Numbered from the stretch's first letter, positions 18,844 to 27,767 are shown. The stretch: DNA of 64,000 nucleotides from Rhodospirillaceae bacterium (GCA_016792585.1 JAEULB010000092.1:1-64000), one strand, 5' to 3'. Made by a program: numbers and translations. The notes: generated by a model from the sequence alone, not told the origin.

Positions 18844-19605
18844 ATGACCGTCCTCACGAAGCTTTCCAACAGCCGGCAAGAAGAGCTGGAGTGGCAGTCG
18901 CGCGTCGATCTCGCGGCCGCTTTCCAGCTGACGTACCAGTTCGGCTGGAACCGCGGCATCGGCAACCATTACAGCCTGATGGTGCCTAATTCCGACGACA
19001 CCTTCTTCGTCAACGCCCGCGGCCTCCTGTTCTCGGAGATCACCGCCTCGAACCTGATCCGCTGCGACTTCAAGGGCAACGTCCTCGAAGGCAAGGGCGA
19101 GATCCGGGACGTCACCTACAACATCCATGTGCCGATCCATCGCGATCATCCGAGCGCGAAGGCGGTTCTCCACGTGCATCCGCCAAACATCACCGCGATC
19201 TCGCTTCTGGAGAACGGCCGGATTGCGCTGGCGCACCACAACAACCTGATCTTCAACGACCGCGTCGCCTATGACGACGAGATGACCGGTCCTGCCCTCG
19301 ACCTCGACGAAGGCGACCGCATCGCCCGTGGCCTCGGCGACAAGACGATCATGGTGATGGCGAACCACGGCGTGACCGTGGTCGGCCCGACCGTGCACGA
19401 CGCCTTCTCCGAGCTCGGCATCTGCGAGAGCACCTGCGGCGACCAGCTCCGCGCCATGTGGACCGGCCTCAAGCTCCGCGAGCAGCCGGCGCACCTCAAG
19501 TGGGACCACAAGGGTGCGTTCGGCGACCGGGTCGACGCCAAGCTCAGCTTCGACGCCCAGGTCCGCCAGCTCGAACGCGACGTCGGCACCAGCTACAAGA
19601 CCTGA
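18844..19605 (+). CDS. Class II aldolase/adducin family protein
   Basis: This 253-residue protein has the class II aldolase fold: NRGIGNHYSLMVP at the phosphate/substrate loop, the zinc histidines in AVLHVHPPN, and the third His in MVMANHGVTVVGPT. Members split sugar phosphates or decarboxylate; the adducin-like subset often has no known substrate. It is followed 81 nt downstream by a lactonase-like hydrolase and then a second aldolase-containing protein, suggesting a sugar-acid or lactone catabolic group. Confidence 0.87.
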   Translation: MTVLTKLSNSRQEELEWQSRVDLAAAFQLTYQFGWNRGIGNHYSLMVPNSDDTFFVNARGLLFSEITASNLIRCDFKGNVLEGKGEIRDVTYNIHVPIHRDHPSAKAVLHVHPPNITAISLLENGRIALAHHNNLIFNDRVAYDDEMTGPALDLDEGDRIARGLGDKTIMVMANHGVTVVGPTVHDAFSELGICESTCGDQLRAMWTGLKLREQPAHLKWDHKGAFGDRVDAKLSFDAQVRQLERDVGTSYKT

Positions 19606-19686
19606 TCGCCCGCATAGGGCATCATCGACGCCGGCCTGGCCCAGAGCCACGGCCGGCGTCGTCGTTTCTGGAGACAGGGAGGAGCC

Positions 19687-20451
19687 ATGACCATCCGCCT
19701 TTTCGCCATGACCAGCGGCTACGTCACCACCTCGCTCGGGAACCTGATGGAAGGCGCCGATGGCGAGGCGGAGCTTCCGATCCCCTGCTACCTGATCGAG
19801 CATCCGAAGGGCCGCGTGCTCTTCGACACCGGCATGCATCCCGACTGCCAGTCGGATCCCGGCCGCCGCTACGGCCCGAGGCTGCCGTCGATGTTCAAGT
19901 TCAACTACAAGCCCGGCGACGAAGTGTCGGCCAAGCTGGAGGCGATCGACCGCGATCCGGCCAAGGTCGACTTCGTCATCAACTCGCACCTGCATTTCGA
20001 CCATGTCGGCGGCAATGCGCTCCTGCCCAACGCCTCCGTCCTGGTGCAAAGGCGCGAATGGCAGGCGGGCCTCGATCCCGACGTCGCGAGCCAGCGCGGC
20101 TTCTACCGGCAGGACTTCGACCTCGGCCACAAGGTGGTGCAGCTCGACGGCGAGCACGACGTTTTCGGCGACGGCCGGGTGGTCTGCCTGCCGACCGAGG
20201 GCCATACGCCGGGGCACCAGTCGTTGAAGGTCTGCCTCGAGGGCCGCGAAGTCGTGCTCGCCGCAGACGCCTGCTATTTCTGCCGGACGCTGAAGGAGCG
20301 CCGGCTGCCTCCCCGCGTCCACGACCGGGAGGCGATGCACCGCTCGCTCGACCGCCTGGCCGCGCTCGAGGCCGGCGGGGCCACGATCTTCTTCGGCCAC
20401 GACGATGAGTTCTGGAAAACGGTGCCGCAGGCGCCGGCGGAAATAACCTAG
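19687..20451 (+). CDS. N-acyl homoserine lactonase-like metallo-beta-lactamase-fold hydrolase
   Basis: This 254-residue MBL-fold protein is of the AttM/AiiA lactonase class. The zinc-binding motif HLHFDH is in NSHLHFDHVGGNALLP, followed by the histidine in TEGHTPGHQSL, the bridging Asp in LAADACYF, and the last His in FFGHDDEFW. The Tyr in that region is present as in lactonases. The enzyme would open lactone rings, either AHL signals or sugar lactones. A GGGAGGAGCC ribosome site precedes the ATG. Neighbouring aldolases favour a catabolic reading, but quorum quenching cannot be excluded. Confidence 0.88.
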   Translation: MTIRLFAMTSGYVTTSLGNLMEGADGEAELPIPCYLIEHPKGRVLFDTGMHPDCQSDPGRRYGPRLPSMFKFNYKPGDEVSAKLEAIDRDPAKVDFVINSHLHFDHVGGNALLPNASVLVQRREWQAGLDPDVASQRGFYRQDFDLGHKVVQLDGEHDVFGDGRVVCLPTEGHTPGHQSLKVCLEGREVVLAADACYFCRTLKERRLPPRVHDREAMHRSLDRLAALEAGGATIFFGHDDEFWKTVPQAPAEIT

Positions 20452-20514
20452 CCGCGCTTGAAAGACCGGCCTCTCCGGTGGTAGGTCCGGGGCCGTTCCC
20501 TGGGAGCCTAGATC

Positions 20515-22566
20515 ATGCAGAACCTGTGGTCCGACGCCGCGGCCGAGGAAGCCGTCGCCCGCTACGCCCAGAAGGGCGTCAACCGCGACCTGGCGCTTCG
20601 CACTTACACCACGCGGCTCCTCGGCGGCGTGCCGAAGCTGGTGCTGCATGGCGGCGGCAACACCTCGGTCAAGACGCGCATGAAGGACACGCTCGGCGAA
20701 GAGGTCGACGTGCTCTGCGTCAAGGGGTCGGGCTGGGACATGGGCTCGATCGAGCCGCCGGGCCTGCCGGCCGTGCGCCTCGAGCCTCTGCTCAAGCTGC
20801 GCAAGCTCGACAAGCTCTCGGACGAGGACATGGTCAACTTCCAGCGCCTCAACCTGCTGGATGCCGGCGCGCCGAACCCGTCGGTCGAGACGCTGTTCCA
20901 CGCTTTCCTGCCGCACAAGTTCATCGACCACACGCACGCCAACGCCGTGCTGTCGCTCACCGACCAGCCGGACGGCATGAAGATCACCAAAGAGGTCTAT
21001 GGCGACCGCGCCGCGATCGTCGACTACGTGATGCCGGGCTTCGCGCTGGCGAAGATGGCGGGCGACGCCGCTTCCAAGGCGCCGAAGGCCGAAGGCCTCG
21101 TGCTCTACAAGCACGGCATCTTCACCTGGGGCGAGAGCGCGAAAGAAGCCTACGACCGGATGATCGAGCTGGTGAGCCTCGCCGAGGGGCGCATCGCCAA
21201 GGGCCGGAAGACCGCGACCACGGTGAAGCTGCCGGCGAAGACCGCGTCGGTCGCCGAGATCGCGCCGATCCTGCGCGGCCTGCTGGCGATCCCGGTCAAT
21301 CCCGACGACGGCAACTGGAAGCGCTGGGTGCTCGAGTTCCGGACGTCCGACAACATCCGGGCCTTCGTCGACGGCAGCGACCTCGGGCGCTACGCCCAGG
21401 CCGGCACGGTGACGCCCGACCACGTGATCCGCACCAAGCCGAAGCCGCTGATCCTGCCGGCGCCGAAGAGCGACGACCTCGCAGGCTTCACGCAAGCGGC
21501 GAAGACCGCCCTCGCCGCCTATGACGCCGACTACAAAGCCTACTTCGCGCGCAACAACGCGAACGCGGTCCCGAAGAAGACGATGCTGGATACGGTGCCG
21601 CGGGTGATCCTGGTGCCGGGCGTCGGCCTCTTTGCGCTCGGCAAGTCGTCGAAGGACGCCAAGGTCAACGCCGACGTCGCTCAGAACGCGATCGACGCGA
21701 TCCTGGACGCGGAAGCCATCGGCACGTTCGAGAGCATCTCGGAGGCCGACCTCTTCGATGTCGAGTACTGGTCGCTGGAGCAGGCGAAGCTCGGCAAGGA
21801 AGCCGAGAAGCGCTTCGCCCGCCAGGTCGTCGTGGTGACCGGCGGCGCGTCCGGCATCGGGCTCGCGACCGCCGATGCCTTCGCCAAGGAAGGCGCCGAG
21901 ATCGCCCTGATCGACCTCGACGGCAACGCCGCGGCCGCGGCCGCCAAGAAGTTCGGCGGCATCGGCGTCGGCTGCGACGTGACCAAGCCCGAAGACGTAC
22001 GCGCCGCTTTCGACAGGATCGCGGCGACCTTCGGCGGCGTCGACATCCTGGTCTCGAATGCCGGCGCTGCCTGGCAGGGAAAGATCGGCGAGGTCGACGA
22101 CGCGACCTTGAGGAAGAGCTTCGAGCTCAACTTCTTCTCGCACCAGACCGTGGCGCAGAACGCCGTCCGCATCATGAAGACGCAGGGCCAGGGCGGCTCG
22201 CTCCTGTTCAACGTCTCCAAGCAGGCGGTGAACCCGGGACCGGACTTCGGCCCCTACGGCCTGCCGAAAGCCTCGACCTTCTTCCTGGTCCGGCAATATG
22301 CGGTCGACTACGGCAAGGACGGAATCCGCGCCAACGCGGTCAACGCCGACCGGGTGCGGACGGGGCTCTTGACCGACGAGATGGTCAAGAGCCGGTCCAA
22401 GGCCCGCGGGCTCACCGAGAAGGACTACATGTCCGGCAACCTGCTCGGGCGCGAGGTGAAGGCCCAGGACGTGGCCCAGGCCTTCGTCGCTCTCGCCGCT
22501 GCCGAGAAGACCACCGCCGCGGTGCTGACCGTCGACGGCGGCAACATCGCCGCGGCGCTGCGCTGA
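20515..22566 (+). CDS. Bifunctional rhamnulose-1-phosphate aldolase / short-chain dehydrogenase family protein
   Basis: This is a 683-residue two-domain enzyme. Residues about 1-420 form a class II aldolase (LHGGGNTSVKTRMKDTLGEE, then HKFIDHTHANAVLSL with zinc histidines, and LYKHGIFTWGESAKE). Residues about 438-683 form a short-chain dehydrogenase with TGGASGIGLATADAFAKEG and the catalytic YGLPK motif. In rhizobia and Bacillus this fusion (RhaD/YuxG type) splits rhamnulose-1-phosphate and oxidises lactaldehyde; the exact sugar here is inferred. No rhamnose isomerase or kinase is in the window. Confidence 0.9.
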   Translation: MQNLWSDAAAEEAVARYAQKGVNRDLALRTYTTRLLGGVPKLVLHGGGNTSVKTRMKDTLGEEVDVLCVKGSGWDMGSIEPPGLPAVRLEPLLKLRKLDKLSDEDMVNFQRLNLLDAGAPNPSVETLFHAFLPHKFIDHTHANAVLSLTDQPDGMKITKEVYGDRAAIVDYVMPGFALAKMAGDAASKAPKAEGLVLYKHGIFTWGESAKEAYDRMIELVSLAEGRIAKGRKTATTVKLPAKTASVAEIAPILRGLLAIPVNPDDGNWKRWVLEFRTSDNIRAFVDGSDLGRYAQAGTVTPDHVIRTKPKPLILPAPKSDDLAGFTQAAKTALAAYDADYKAYFARNNANAVPKKTMLDTVPRVILVPGVGLFALGKSSKDAKVNADVAQNAIDAILDAEAIGTFESISEADLFDVEYWSLEQAKLGKEAEKRFARQVVVVTGGASGIGLATADAFAKEGAEIALIDLDGNAAAAAAKKFGGIGVGCDVTKPEDVRAAFDRIAATFGGVDILVSNAGAAWQGKIGEVDDATLRKSFELNFFSHQTVAQNAVRIMKTQGQGGSLLFNVSKQAVNPGPDFGPYGLPKASTFFLVRQYAVDYGKDGIRANAVNADRVRTGLLTDEMVKSRSKARGLTEKDYMSGNLLGREVKAQDVAQAFVALAAAEKTTAAVLTVDGGNIAAALR

Positions 22567-22573
22567 TCGTGTT

Positions 22574-22605
22574 CCCTCTCCCGGCGCTCTCGCGACGGGG
22601 GAGGG
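22574..22605. terminator. Hairpin between convergent genes, possible bidirectional terminator
   Basis: CCCTCTCCCG (22574-22583) pairs with CGGGGGAGGG (22596-22605) with a single T-G pair and a 12-nt loop. It sits in the 57-nt gap between the convergent aldolase/dehydrogenase and DUF6496 genes. No strong T run follows on either strand. Confidence 0.45.
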
Positions 22606-22623
22606 CGCACGATACGTATCGCG

Positions 22624-23091
22624 CTACCTCGCGAGCGCGTTCTCGAGCTGCTGCTTGGTCAGCTTCGAGCGGTTCGGGATCCTTTCCCGTTTCGCCCGGG
22701 CATAGAGCTGCGCCTTGGTCTTGCCGTCGTCGCGGACGCGGGAGCGGGCCGCGCGCTCGCCGCTCTTGGTGGTCTTCTTCGCATCCTTGCCGCCCATCGC
22801 CCGAGAGCTCTCGCGCTGGCCGCGCGCGCCCACATGCGACTTGCCTTCCTTTTCCTGCTGGGCGGTCTCGCCGCGCGCTTCCTTGCGCTTGGTCTTCGCC
22901 AGGCTCCGGCGGTTCTCGGCCTTGCTCTTGTCCTTGGACGAACCGGACTCGCTGAGCGCGATCGCGATGGCCTGTTTGCGGCTCTTGACCTTGCCGCCCT
23001 TGCCGCCGGGACCGCTCTTCAGCTCGCCATGCTTGAACTCGTGCATGACGCGTCCCGCCGTCTTCTGCTGGGAGAGAGATGACTTGGGCAT
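22624..23091 (-). CDS. DUF6496 domain-containing small basic protein with Rho-N-like tail
   Basis: This 155-residue, very lysine- and arginine-rich protein starts MPKSSLSQQKTAGRVMHEFK, and the GGKGGKVKSRKQAIAIALSE segment is the DUF6496 core. The last 35 residues (KTKAQLYARAKRERIPNRSK, then LTKQQLENALAR) resemble the Rho N-terminal/SAP-like helical domain, so nucleic-acid binding is plausible. The ATG at 23091 is preceded by GGAGTTACC. It diverges from the phytanoyl-CoA dioxygenase gene. Function unknown. Confidence 0.85.
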   Translation of the reverse strand: MPKSSLSQQKTAGRVMHEFKHGELKSGPGGKGGKVKSRKQAIAIALSESGSSKDKSKAENRRSLAKTKRKEARGETAQQEKEGKSHVGARGQRESSRAMGGKDAKKTTKSGERAARSRVRDDGKTKAQLYARAKRERIPNRSKLTKQQLENALAR

Positions 23092-23202
23092 GGTAACTCC
23101 TTGGTCCCCCTGCACTCCTGGAACCGCCTCGAGTCGGCATCGGTTCCCTCTGCGGCACGACGTACAGTTGCCGCGCGCTTAAGAATCGGCGAGAAGTCAG
23201 GC

Positions 23203-24000
23203 ATGCGGATCGACGATGCGACGATCGAGGCCTATCGCCGGGACGGGGCGGTGGCGCTTCGCGGCGTCTTCTCCTCCGATTGGATCCGGCTCCTCACAGA
23301 CGGCGTGGAGGAGAACCTCGCGAGCCCCGGCCCCTACGCCAAGCGCTACACGCCGGACGGCAAGCCCGGGCTCTTCTTCGGCGACTACTGCAACTGGCGG
23401 CGCATCGGCGCCTACGAGCGTTTCTTCCGTGAATCCCCGGCGGCGGCGGTCGCGGCCCGCCTGATGGGCTCGTCCAAGGTCAACCTGTTCCACGAGCATG
23501 TGCTGGTGAAGGAGCCGGGCACGCTGGAGCCCACACCCTGGCACCACGACCAGCCCTACTACTTCGTTGATGGCCATCAGCTCGTCAGCCTGTGGATCCC
23601 GCTCGATCCGGTGCCGCGCCGGACCTGCGTCGAGTACGTCGCCGGATCGCATCGCTGGGGCAAGTGGTACACGCCGAAGCGCTTCGTCGATTCCGCCGAG
23701 CACGCGAATGCGACCGGCGAGGAGAAGGTGCCCGACATCGATGGCAACCGCAGCGCCTACGACCTGCTCGCCTGGGACTTGGAGCCCGGCGACTGCATCG
23801 CCTTCCACGCGCTGACCTTGCATGGCGCGCCCGGCAATCCGCTGAACACCCGTCGCCGTGCCTTCGCCGCCCGCTTCACCGGCGACGATGCCCGCTACGT
23901 GCTCCGCGACGGCTTCATGTCGCCGCCTCCTCAGCCGGGCGCCCCCGAGCCTGGCGGCCCGATGGACAGCGATGCCTTCCCCGTGATCTGGCGAGCCTGA
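23203..24000 (+). CDS. Phytanoyl-CoA dioxygenase (PhyH) family protein
   Basis: This 265-residue Fe(II)/2-oxoglutarate oxygenase has the iron ligands HxD in TPWHHDQPYYFVDGHQL and the distal His in FHALTLHGAPGN, with the 2-oxoglutarate Arg probably in NTRRRAFAARF. PhyH-family enzymes hydroxylate varied small molecules; no substrate can be named. ATG 23203 is used, with MRIDDATIEAYRRDGAVALR being the common family start. Its TGA stop is immediately followed by the uppP ATG at 24001. Confidence 0.9.
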   Translation: MRIDDATIEAYRRDGAVALRGVFSSDWIRLLTDGVEENLASPGPYAKRYTPDGKPGLFFGDYCNWRRIGAYERFFRESPAAAVAARLMGSSKVNLFHEHVLVKEPGTLEPTPWHHDQPYYFVDGHQLVSLWIPLDPVPRRTCVEYVAGSHRWGKWYTPKRFVDSAEHANATGEEKVPDIDGNRSAYDLLAWDLEPGDCIAFHALTLHGAPGNPLNTRRRAFAARFTGDDARYVLRDGFMSPPPQPGAPEPGGPMDSDAFPVIWRA

Positions 24001-24804
24001 ATGGAACTCTGGACTCTCGTCGTCGCCGCGATCCTCGGCCTGGTCGAGGGACTCACCGAATTCATTCCGGTCTCCTCGACCGGGCACCTGATTCTGCTGG
24101 TCGACCTGCTGGGCTTCCAGGGTCCGCCCGGCAAGGTGTTCGAGGTGGTGATCCAGCTGGGCGCCATCCTCGCGGTCTGCGTCGTCTACTTCACCCGCCT
24201 CTGGCGCGTGCTGATGGGCTTGGCATCCGATCCCGGCGCGCGCCGTTTCGCCGCTGCGGTGATCATCGCCTTCCTGCCGGCCGCGGTAGTCGGTGCCGTG
24301 GCGCACGGCTTCATCAAGTCGGTGCTGTTCTCGCCCTGGGTGGTCTCGGCGAGCCTGATCCTGGGCGGGCTTGCGATCCTCGCGATCGAAGCCCGGCCCC
24401 GGCCCGCGACGGTCGGGCAGGTCGAGGACTTCTCGCCGATGCTCGCGCTCAAGATCGGCTTCTTCCAGGTGATCGCGATGATCCCCGGCGTCTCGCGCTC
24501 GGGCGCGACGATCCTCGGCGCGCTCCTGATGGGCGTCGACCGCAAGGCGGCGGCGGAGTTCTCGTTCTTCCTGGCGATCCCGACCATGCTGGGGGCCGCG
24601 ACCTACGACCTCTACAAGAACCGCCATGACCTCAGCTTCGACGGCGGCATCCTGATCGCCGTCGGCTTCGTCGTCGCCTTCCTGGCGGCTCTGGCCGTGG
24701 TGCGCTTCGTCGTCGACTTCATCTCCCGCCACGGCTTCACGCCTTTCGGCTGGTATCGGATCGCCATCGGCACGATCATGCTGATGGTGCTGATGTCCAG
24801 GTAG
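24001..24804 (+). CDS. uppP: Undecaprenyl-diphosphatase UppP (BacA)
   Basis: UppP recycles undecaprenyl pyrophosphate at the periplasmic face of the inner membrane, supplying the lipid carrier for cell wall synthesis and giving bacitracin resistance. The 267-residue, multi-span protein shows LGLVEGLTEFIPVSSTGHLI (the Glu-rich motif) and the phosphatase loop MIPGVSRSGATI. The gene abuts the PhyH-like gene with no gap, so they are probably cotranscribed. Confidence 0.97.
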   Translation: MELWTLVVAAILGLVEGLTEFIPVSSTGHLILLVDLLGFQGPPGKVFEVVIQLGAILAVCVVYFTRLWRVLMGLASDPGARRFAAAVIIAFLPAAVVGAVAHGFIKSVLFSPWVVSASLILGGLAILAIEARPRPATVGQVEDFSPMLALKIGFFQVIAMIPGVSRSGATILGALLMGVDRKAAAEFSFFLAIPTMLGAATYDLYKNRHDLSFDGGILIAVGFVVAFLAALAVVRFVVDFISRHGFTPFGWYRIAIGTIMLMVLMSR

Positions 24805-24808
24805 GACG

Positions 24809-25045
24809 ATGACCGGCAAGCGCACGATGTGGATGAAGCGGCCGGCCAAGGGCGGCCGCGATCTCGACGGGCCCGAGCAGTATCTCGCCAAGGCCCAGCG
24901 CTTCCGCGAGCGCGCCGCCGGGCTCCGCCACGGCCTCGAAAGCTACAAGATCCCGCCGCTGCAGCGGGTCGAGATGGAGCGCACCCTGAAGAACCTGGAA
25001 GCCGCCGCCAACGAGCTCGAGCGGCTGGCGAAGCGGAGAGGCTAA
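24809..25045 (+). CDS. Small hypothetical protein
   Basis: This is a 78-residue, strongly basic protein (MTGKRTMWMKRPAKGGRDLD) with a largely helical, coiled-coil-like C-terminal half (EQYLAKAQRFRERAAGLRHG to the end). It starts 4 nt after the uppP stop, suggesting cotranscription, and codon use matches its neighbours. No family was recognised. There is no signal peptide or membrane segment. Confidence 0.65.
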   Translation: MTGKRTMWMKRPAKGGRDLDGPEQYLAKAQRFRERAAGLRHGLESYKIPPLQRVEMERTLKNLEAAANELERLAKRRG

Positions 25046-25225
25046 GACTCGCCCTTTTTCGCGTAGCGGGGAAAGCAAGCGCAACAAGAAGCACTGTCGC
25101 GCCAAGTAGAGGCTAGCAAAAACGCCGCCGCGGAGTCCGCGAGCGGAGTTCCATATGCTAGATTGAACAGCGCCTTCGAATTCTAAGCGCAATCAAAAAC
25201 GAACTACGCAGGGTGGGGAGCGCAA
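25046..25225. other. Intergenic region with lower GC
   Basis: These 180 nt between the small basic gene and the membrane coiled-coil gene contain no convincing gene. Base composition drops noticeably from about 25080 onward, marking the left edge of the atypical patch. I did not find attachment-site repeats or a tRNA. Confidence 0.5.
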
Positions 25226-25891
25226 ATGGATATCGGCGCCGAGATCATTGCGTGGCTGCGTGCCGACTGGCAGATCGTCGAGGCAGCGCCAATCACATTC
25301 GGCATTGCAGTCGGCGTCGGCATGTTGATCGGCTCGCTTGCCGCGTATTGGTTGCTATCACAACGCCTTAAGACGCGCGCAGATCAACTCGCCGCAAGCG
25401 AGCAGGCACTTGCCAATCTCGACCGCGTCCAGGTCGAGCGACGTGAATATCTGACGACGCAAGTCCAGGATTTGAAAGAGACGGTTGCAGGCCTGAAGGA
25501 GGAACTGAGGGCAGCAGCGCCCCAGACGAACCCCAATGCAGTCGCCCTCGCCCGGGGCAGCGATCCCGTGAAGGAGACGGTCCGCCGCCTGTCGGACGGC
25601 GAAACGCTCGTCTTCCAGTTCGATCCACGGAGGCCGCCGATTCTCCACTCAGGAAGGGTGATCGACCTCAGCGAGGTTGTCCTTGGCGCCAACACAGCGA
25701 CTGTGACCACCAGCGGCGGCGCAATCATCGAGCAGCGCCATGATGGGCTATGGACAGCCAGAGGTACCGGAACCTCCGGAGAAGCCATGCGGATTATCCT
25801 TAGCGGCCGGACGGTCCACCCGGGCGTTCAATCCGGCACTGCGGGTGACTCACCACAGCTCGGGTACGACCCACCCAATCGCCTCGGTTAG
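25226..25891 (+). CDS. Hypothetical membrane-anchored coiled-coil protein
   Basis: This 221-residue protein has one membrane segment at about 22-44 (APITFGIAVGVGMLIGSLAA), then a coiled coil of about 50 residues (LKTRADQLAASEQALANLDR onward) and a C-terminal region of about 110 residues rich in beta-forming sequence (GETLVFQFDPRRPPILHSGR; IIEQRHDGLWTARGTG). The family is not recognised. Codon use and GC are lower than in the flanks. The trypsin-fold gene follows 24 nt downstream on the same strand, so the two likely form one unit. Confidence 0.65.
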   Translation: MDIGAEIIAWLRADWQIVEAAPITFGIAVGVGMLIGSLAAYWLLSQRLKTRADQLAASEQALANLDRVQVERREYLTTQVQDLKETVAGLKEELRAAAPQTNPNAVALARGSDPVKETVRRLSDGETLVFQFDPRRPPILHSGRVIDLSEVVLGANTATVTTSGGAIIEQRHDGLWTARGTGTSGEAMRIILSGRTVHPGVQSGTAGDSPQLGYDPPNRLG

Positions 25892-25915
25892 GGAACCAAG
25901 GAATCGGCGGCAGCT

Positions 25916-26860
25916 ATGCAGATCAAGGACGACATCCGTGGATGCGTGGCCTTCATCGGAGTCGAGACCGAGGAAGGCATCCGCATGCGCGGCACCGCCT
26001 TCTTCGTCCACATCGAGACAGCTAACGGCTTCTTCGTCTACCTAGTCACAGCCAAGCACAACATTGTCCTTGCCCGTCGGACGGTTAAGAAAGACGCCGC
26101 GCCGGTCATTCTGGCTCGCATAAACGCCAAGACAGGCGGTTTCAAGTACTTGATGATCCCATTCGCGGCCTGGGCGGACCACCCGGACCCCACCGTTGAC
26201 GTTACTGCTGCTCTGCTCTTGCCGACCGCACTCATGGCATTCGACTTCCGCGCCATCCAGGACAATATCCTCGCGACTGAGGAGGTCCGTAACAAGGAAA
26301 TCATCGGAATCGGTGATGAAGTCTTCCTGATTGGCCTTTTTGCCAGTCATTACGGACGGCAGCGTAACGTCCCGGTGCTTCGGATGGGCACCATCGCCTG
26401 CATGCCTGAGGAACAAGTCGACACCGTCGCCTATGGACCAATGGATGCCTACATCGTAGAGACGCGCTCGATCGGCGGTCTTTCCGGCTCGCCGGTCTTC
26501 GTGTTCCTCGATGGGGAACGCGTCCATCGCACTGAGGACGGCACACCTGCGCGCGACATGATGCGATCGGACCGCATTATCCTTCTCGGCATGATGCACG
26601 GGCATTGGGACGCTCCACTCAACCTCGCGCCCGAGATCGTGGCTGACGCGCTCGGCACCGAGGAAGGTCGCATCAACATGGGTATGGCGATCGTGATCCC
26701 ATCCGAGAAGATCCGAGAGACCCTCGACCAGCCGGCTCTTGCCGACTTTCGGCGCGTCACGGACAACGCGATCGCAGCCAGCCGACGTAGCGACGGCGGC
26801 AGCGCCACTAATGCCAATAGTGGTTCCCCAGCGAGTTCAGGACCAGCTTCGACTTCGTGA
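25916..26860 (+). CDS. Trypsin-fold serine peptidase-like protein
   Basis: This 314-residue protein is read as a chymotrypsin-fold protease from a correctly ordered putative triad: His48 in LVTAKHNI, Asp95 in DPTVDVTAALL, and Ser190 in GGLSGSPVFV, where LSGSP corresponds to the trypsin DSGGP. The N-terminal GTAFFVH resembles the usual GTGFFV strand. No signal peptide is seen, so it would act in the cytoplasm unless held by its neighbour. The last 40 residues are low-complexity Ser/Ala/Gly. Lower GC than the surroundings suggests transfer. Target unknown. Confidence 0.7.
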   Translation: MQIKDDIRGCVAFIGVETEEGIRMRGTAFFVHIETANGFFVYLVTAKHNIVLARRTVKKDAAPVILARINAKTGGFKYLMIPFAAWADHPDPTVDVTAALLLPTALMAFDFRAIQDNILATEEVRNKEIIGIGDEVFLIGLFASHYGRQRNVPVLRMGTIACMPEEQVDTVAYGPMDAYIVETRSIGGLSGSPVFVFLDGERVHRTEDGTPARDMMRSDRIILLGMMHGHWDAPLNLAPEIVADALGTEEGRINMGMAIVIPSEKIRETLDQPALADFRRVTDNAIAASRRSDGGSATNANSGSPASSGPASTS

Positions 26861-27011
26861 TCCCACGACCTAGTCGATCGACCGCGAGGTCGTACCTTTT
26901 GGTCCTTGGCGGCGCGGATGCCGCGGGAGGGCGCCCTTTCGGCAACGCTAGCGCCAGACGACGACGAGAACCGGCGAGATCAGCAGGAGCTGTTTCCAAA
27001 GGGAGCGCACG

Positions 27012-27701
27012 CTACGGCCTGGGCACCTCCGCGATCTCGCGGACCAGCTTGGCCGCGACCGCGCGGGCGAAGTCGTCGAAGCCCCTGGCGACGATGAGGA
27101 AGGATCCCGGCCCGCCGATCACGTGCTGCTCGTAGTAGTCGGCGAGGCCCGGTTCGTAATAGGTCTGGATCGGCAGCCCGTTGATCGTGATGTCGGCGAT
27201 CAAGGCCCGGTCGCGTGCCTCGTCGACCGACCCGCCGACATTGCTTTCGCCGTCGCCCGAGATGTCGAGCACCTTGCGGTCGGTCTCGTAGGGCAGCTCC
27301 TTGAAATAGGTCATCGCCTCGTCGATCGCGCACGGGATGCAGGTATCGCCGACCAGCTGGCGGCGATGCTCGCGGATGATCTTCGACACCGCCTGGGCCG
27401 AGGTTTCGCTGTCGATCAGGGTCCAGGGCACCAGGCGGGCCATCCGCCTTCCATCGCTCCACTCGAAATAGGTCACGGCGATCCGCTTGTTCTCGCCGCC
27501 GAGGATCGCCTGCAGTACCTGCTTCGAGATCAGCGCGTCGGCATAGCCTTTCCGCTGCTGCTCGAAGCGCTGCTGGTTGACGCTGCCTGAGGAATCGACC
27601 GCGAGCACCAGCGCCAAGTCGATCCGTTCCGCCGCACGCAACGCGGCCGGCAGGAATCCGACGGCGGCAATCGCCAGGAGCAGGACCAGACGCCGATACA
27701 T
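27012..27701 (-). CDS. DUF1194 (von Willebrand A-like) secreted protein
   Basis: The 229-residue protein has a signal peptide (MYRRLVLLLAIAAVGFLPAA, cleavage near ALRA) and a VWA-type fold with the metal-ion site AVDSSGSVNQQRFEQQ (DxSxS) and later VLDISGDGESNVGG. The CIPCAI pair may form a disulphide. DUF1194 proteins are common in alphaproteobacteria and of unknown function, probably periplasmic. The start at 27701 is the first Met before the signal peptide. It is divergent from the transporter array by 66 nt. Confidence 0.88.
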   Translation of the reverse strand: MYRRLVLLLAIAAVGFLPAALRAAERIDLALVLAVDSSGSVNQQRFEQQRKGYADALISKQVLQAILGGENKRIAVTYFEWSDGRRMARLVPWTLIDSETSAQAVSKIIREHRRQLVGDTCIPCAIDEAMTYFKELPYETDRKVLDISGDGESNVGGSVDEARDRALIADITINGLPIQTYYEPGLADYYEQHVIGGPGSFLIVARGFDDFARAVAAKLVREIAEVPRP

Positions 27702-27767
27702 GGGGAAAACGATAACACGCCGCTCGCACTCGCATGGAGTCGGTGTCACAGTGGCTCCTCCCGGCCG

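Noticed and set aside
18820-22296. 1158-residue open frame on the minus strand
   Set aside because: It runs antisense to three genes with clear motifs (aldolase, lactonase, aldolase/dehydrogenase). The translation is repetitive Arg/Leu/Glu/Asp-rich, as expected from the complement of GC-rich codons.
22574-22605. Riboswitch between the convergent genes
   Set aside because: It is a simple stem between two 3' ends; a terminator-like role is enough.
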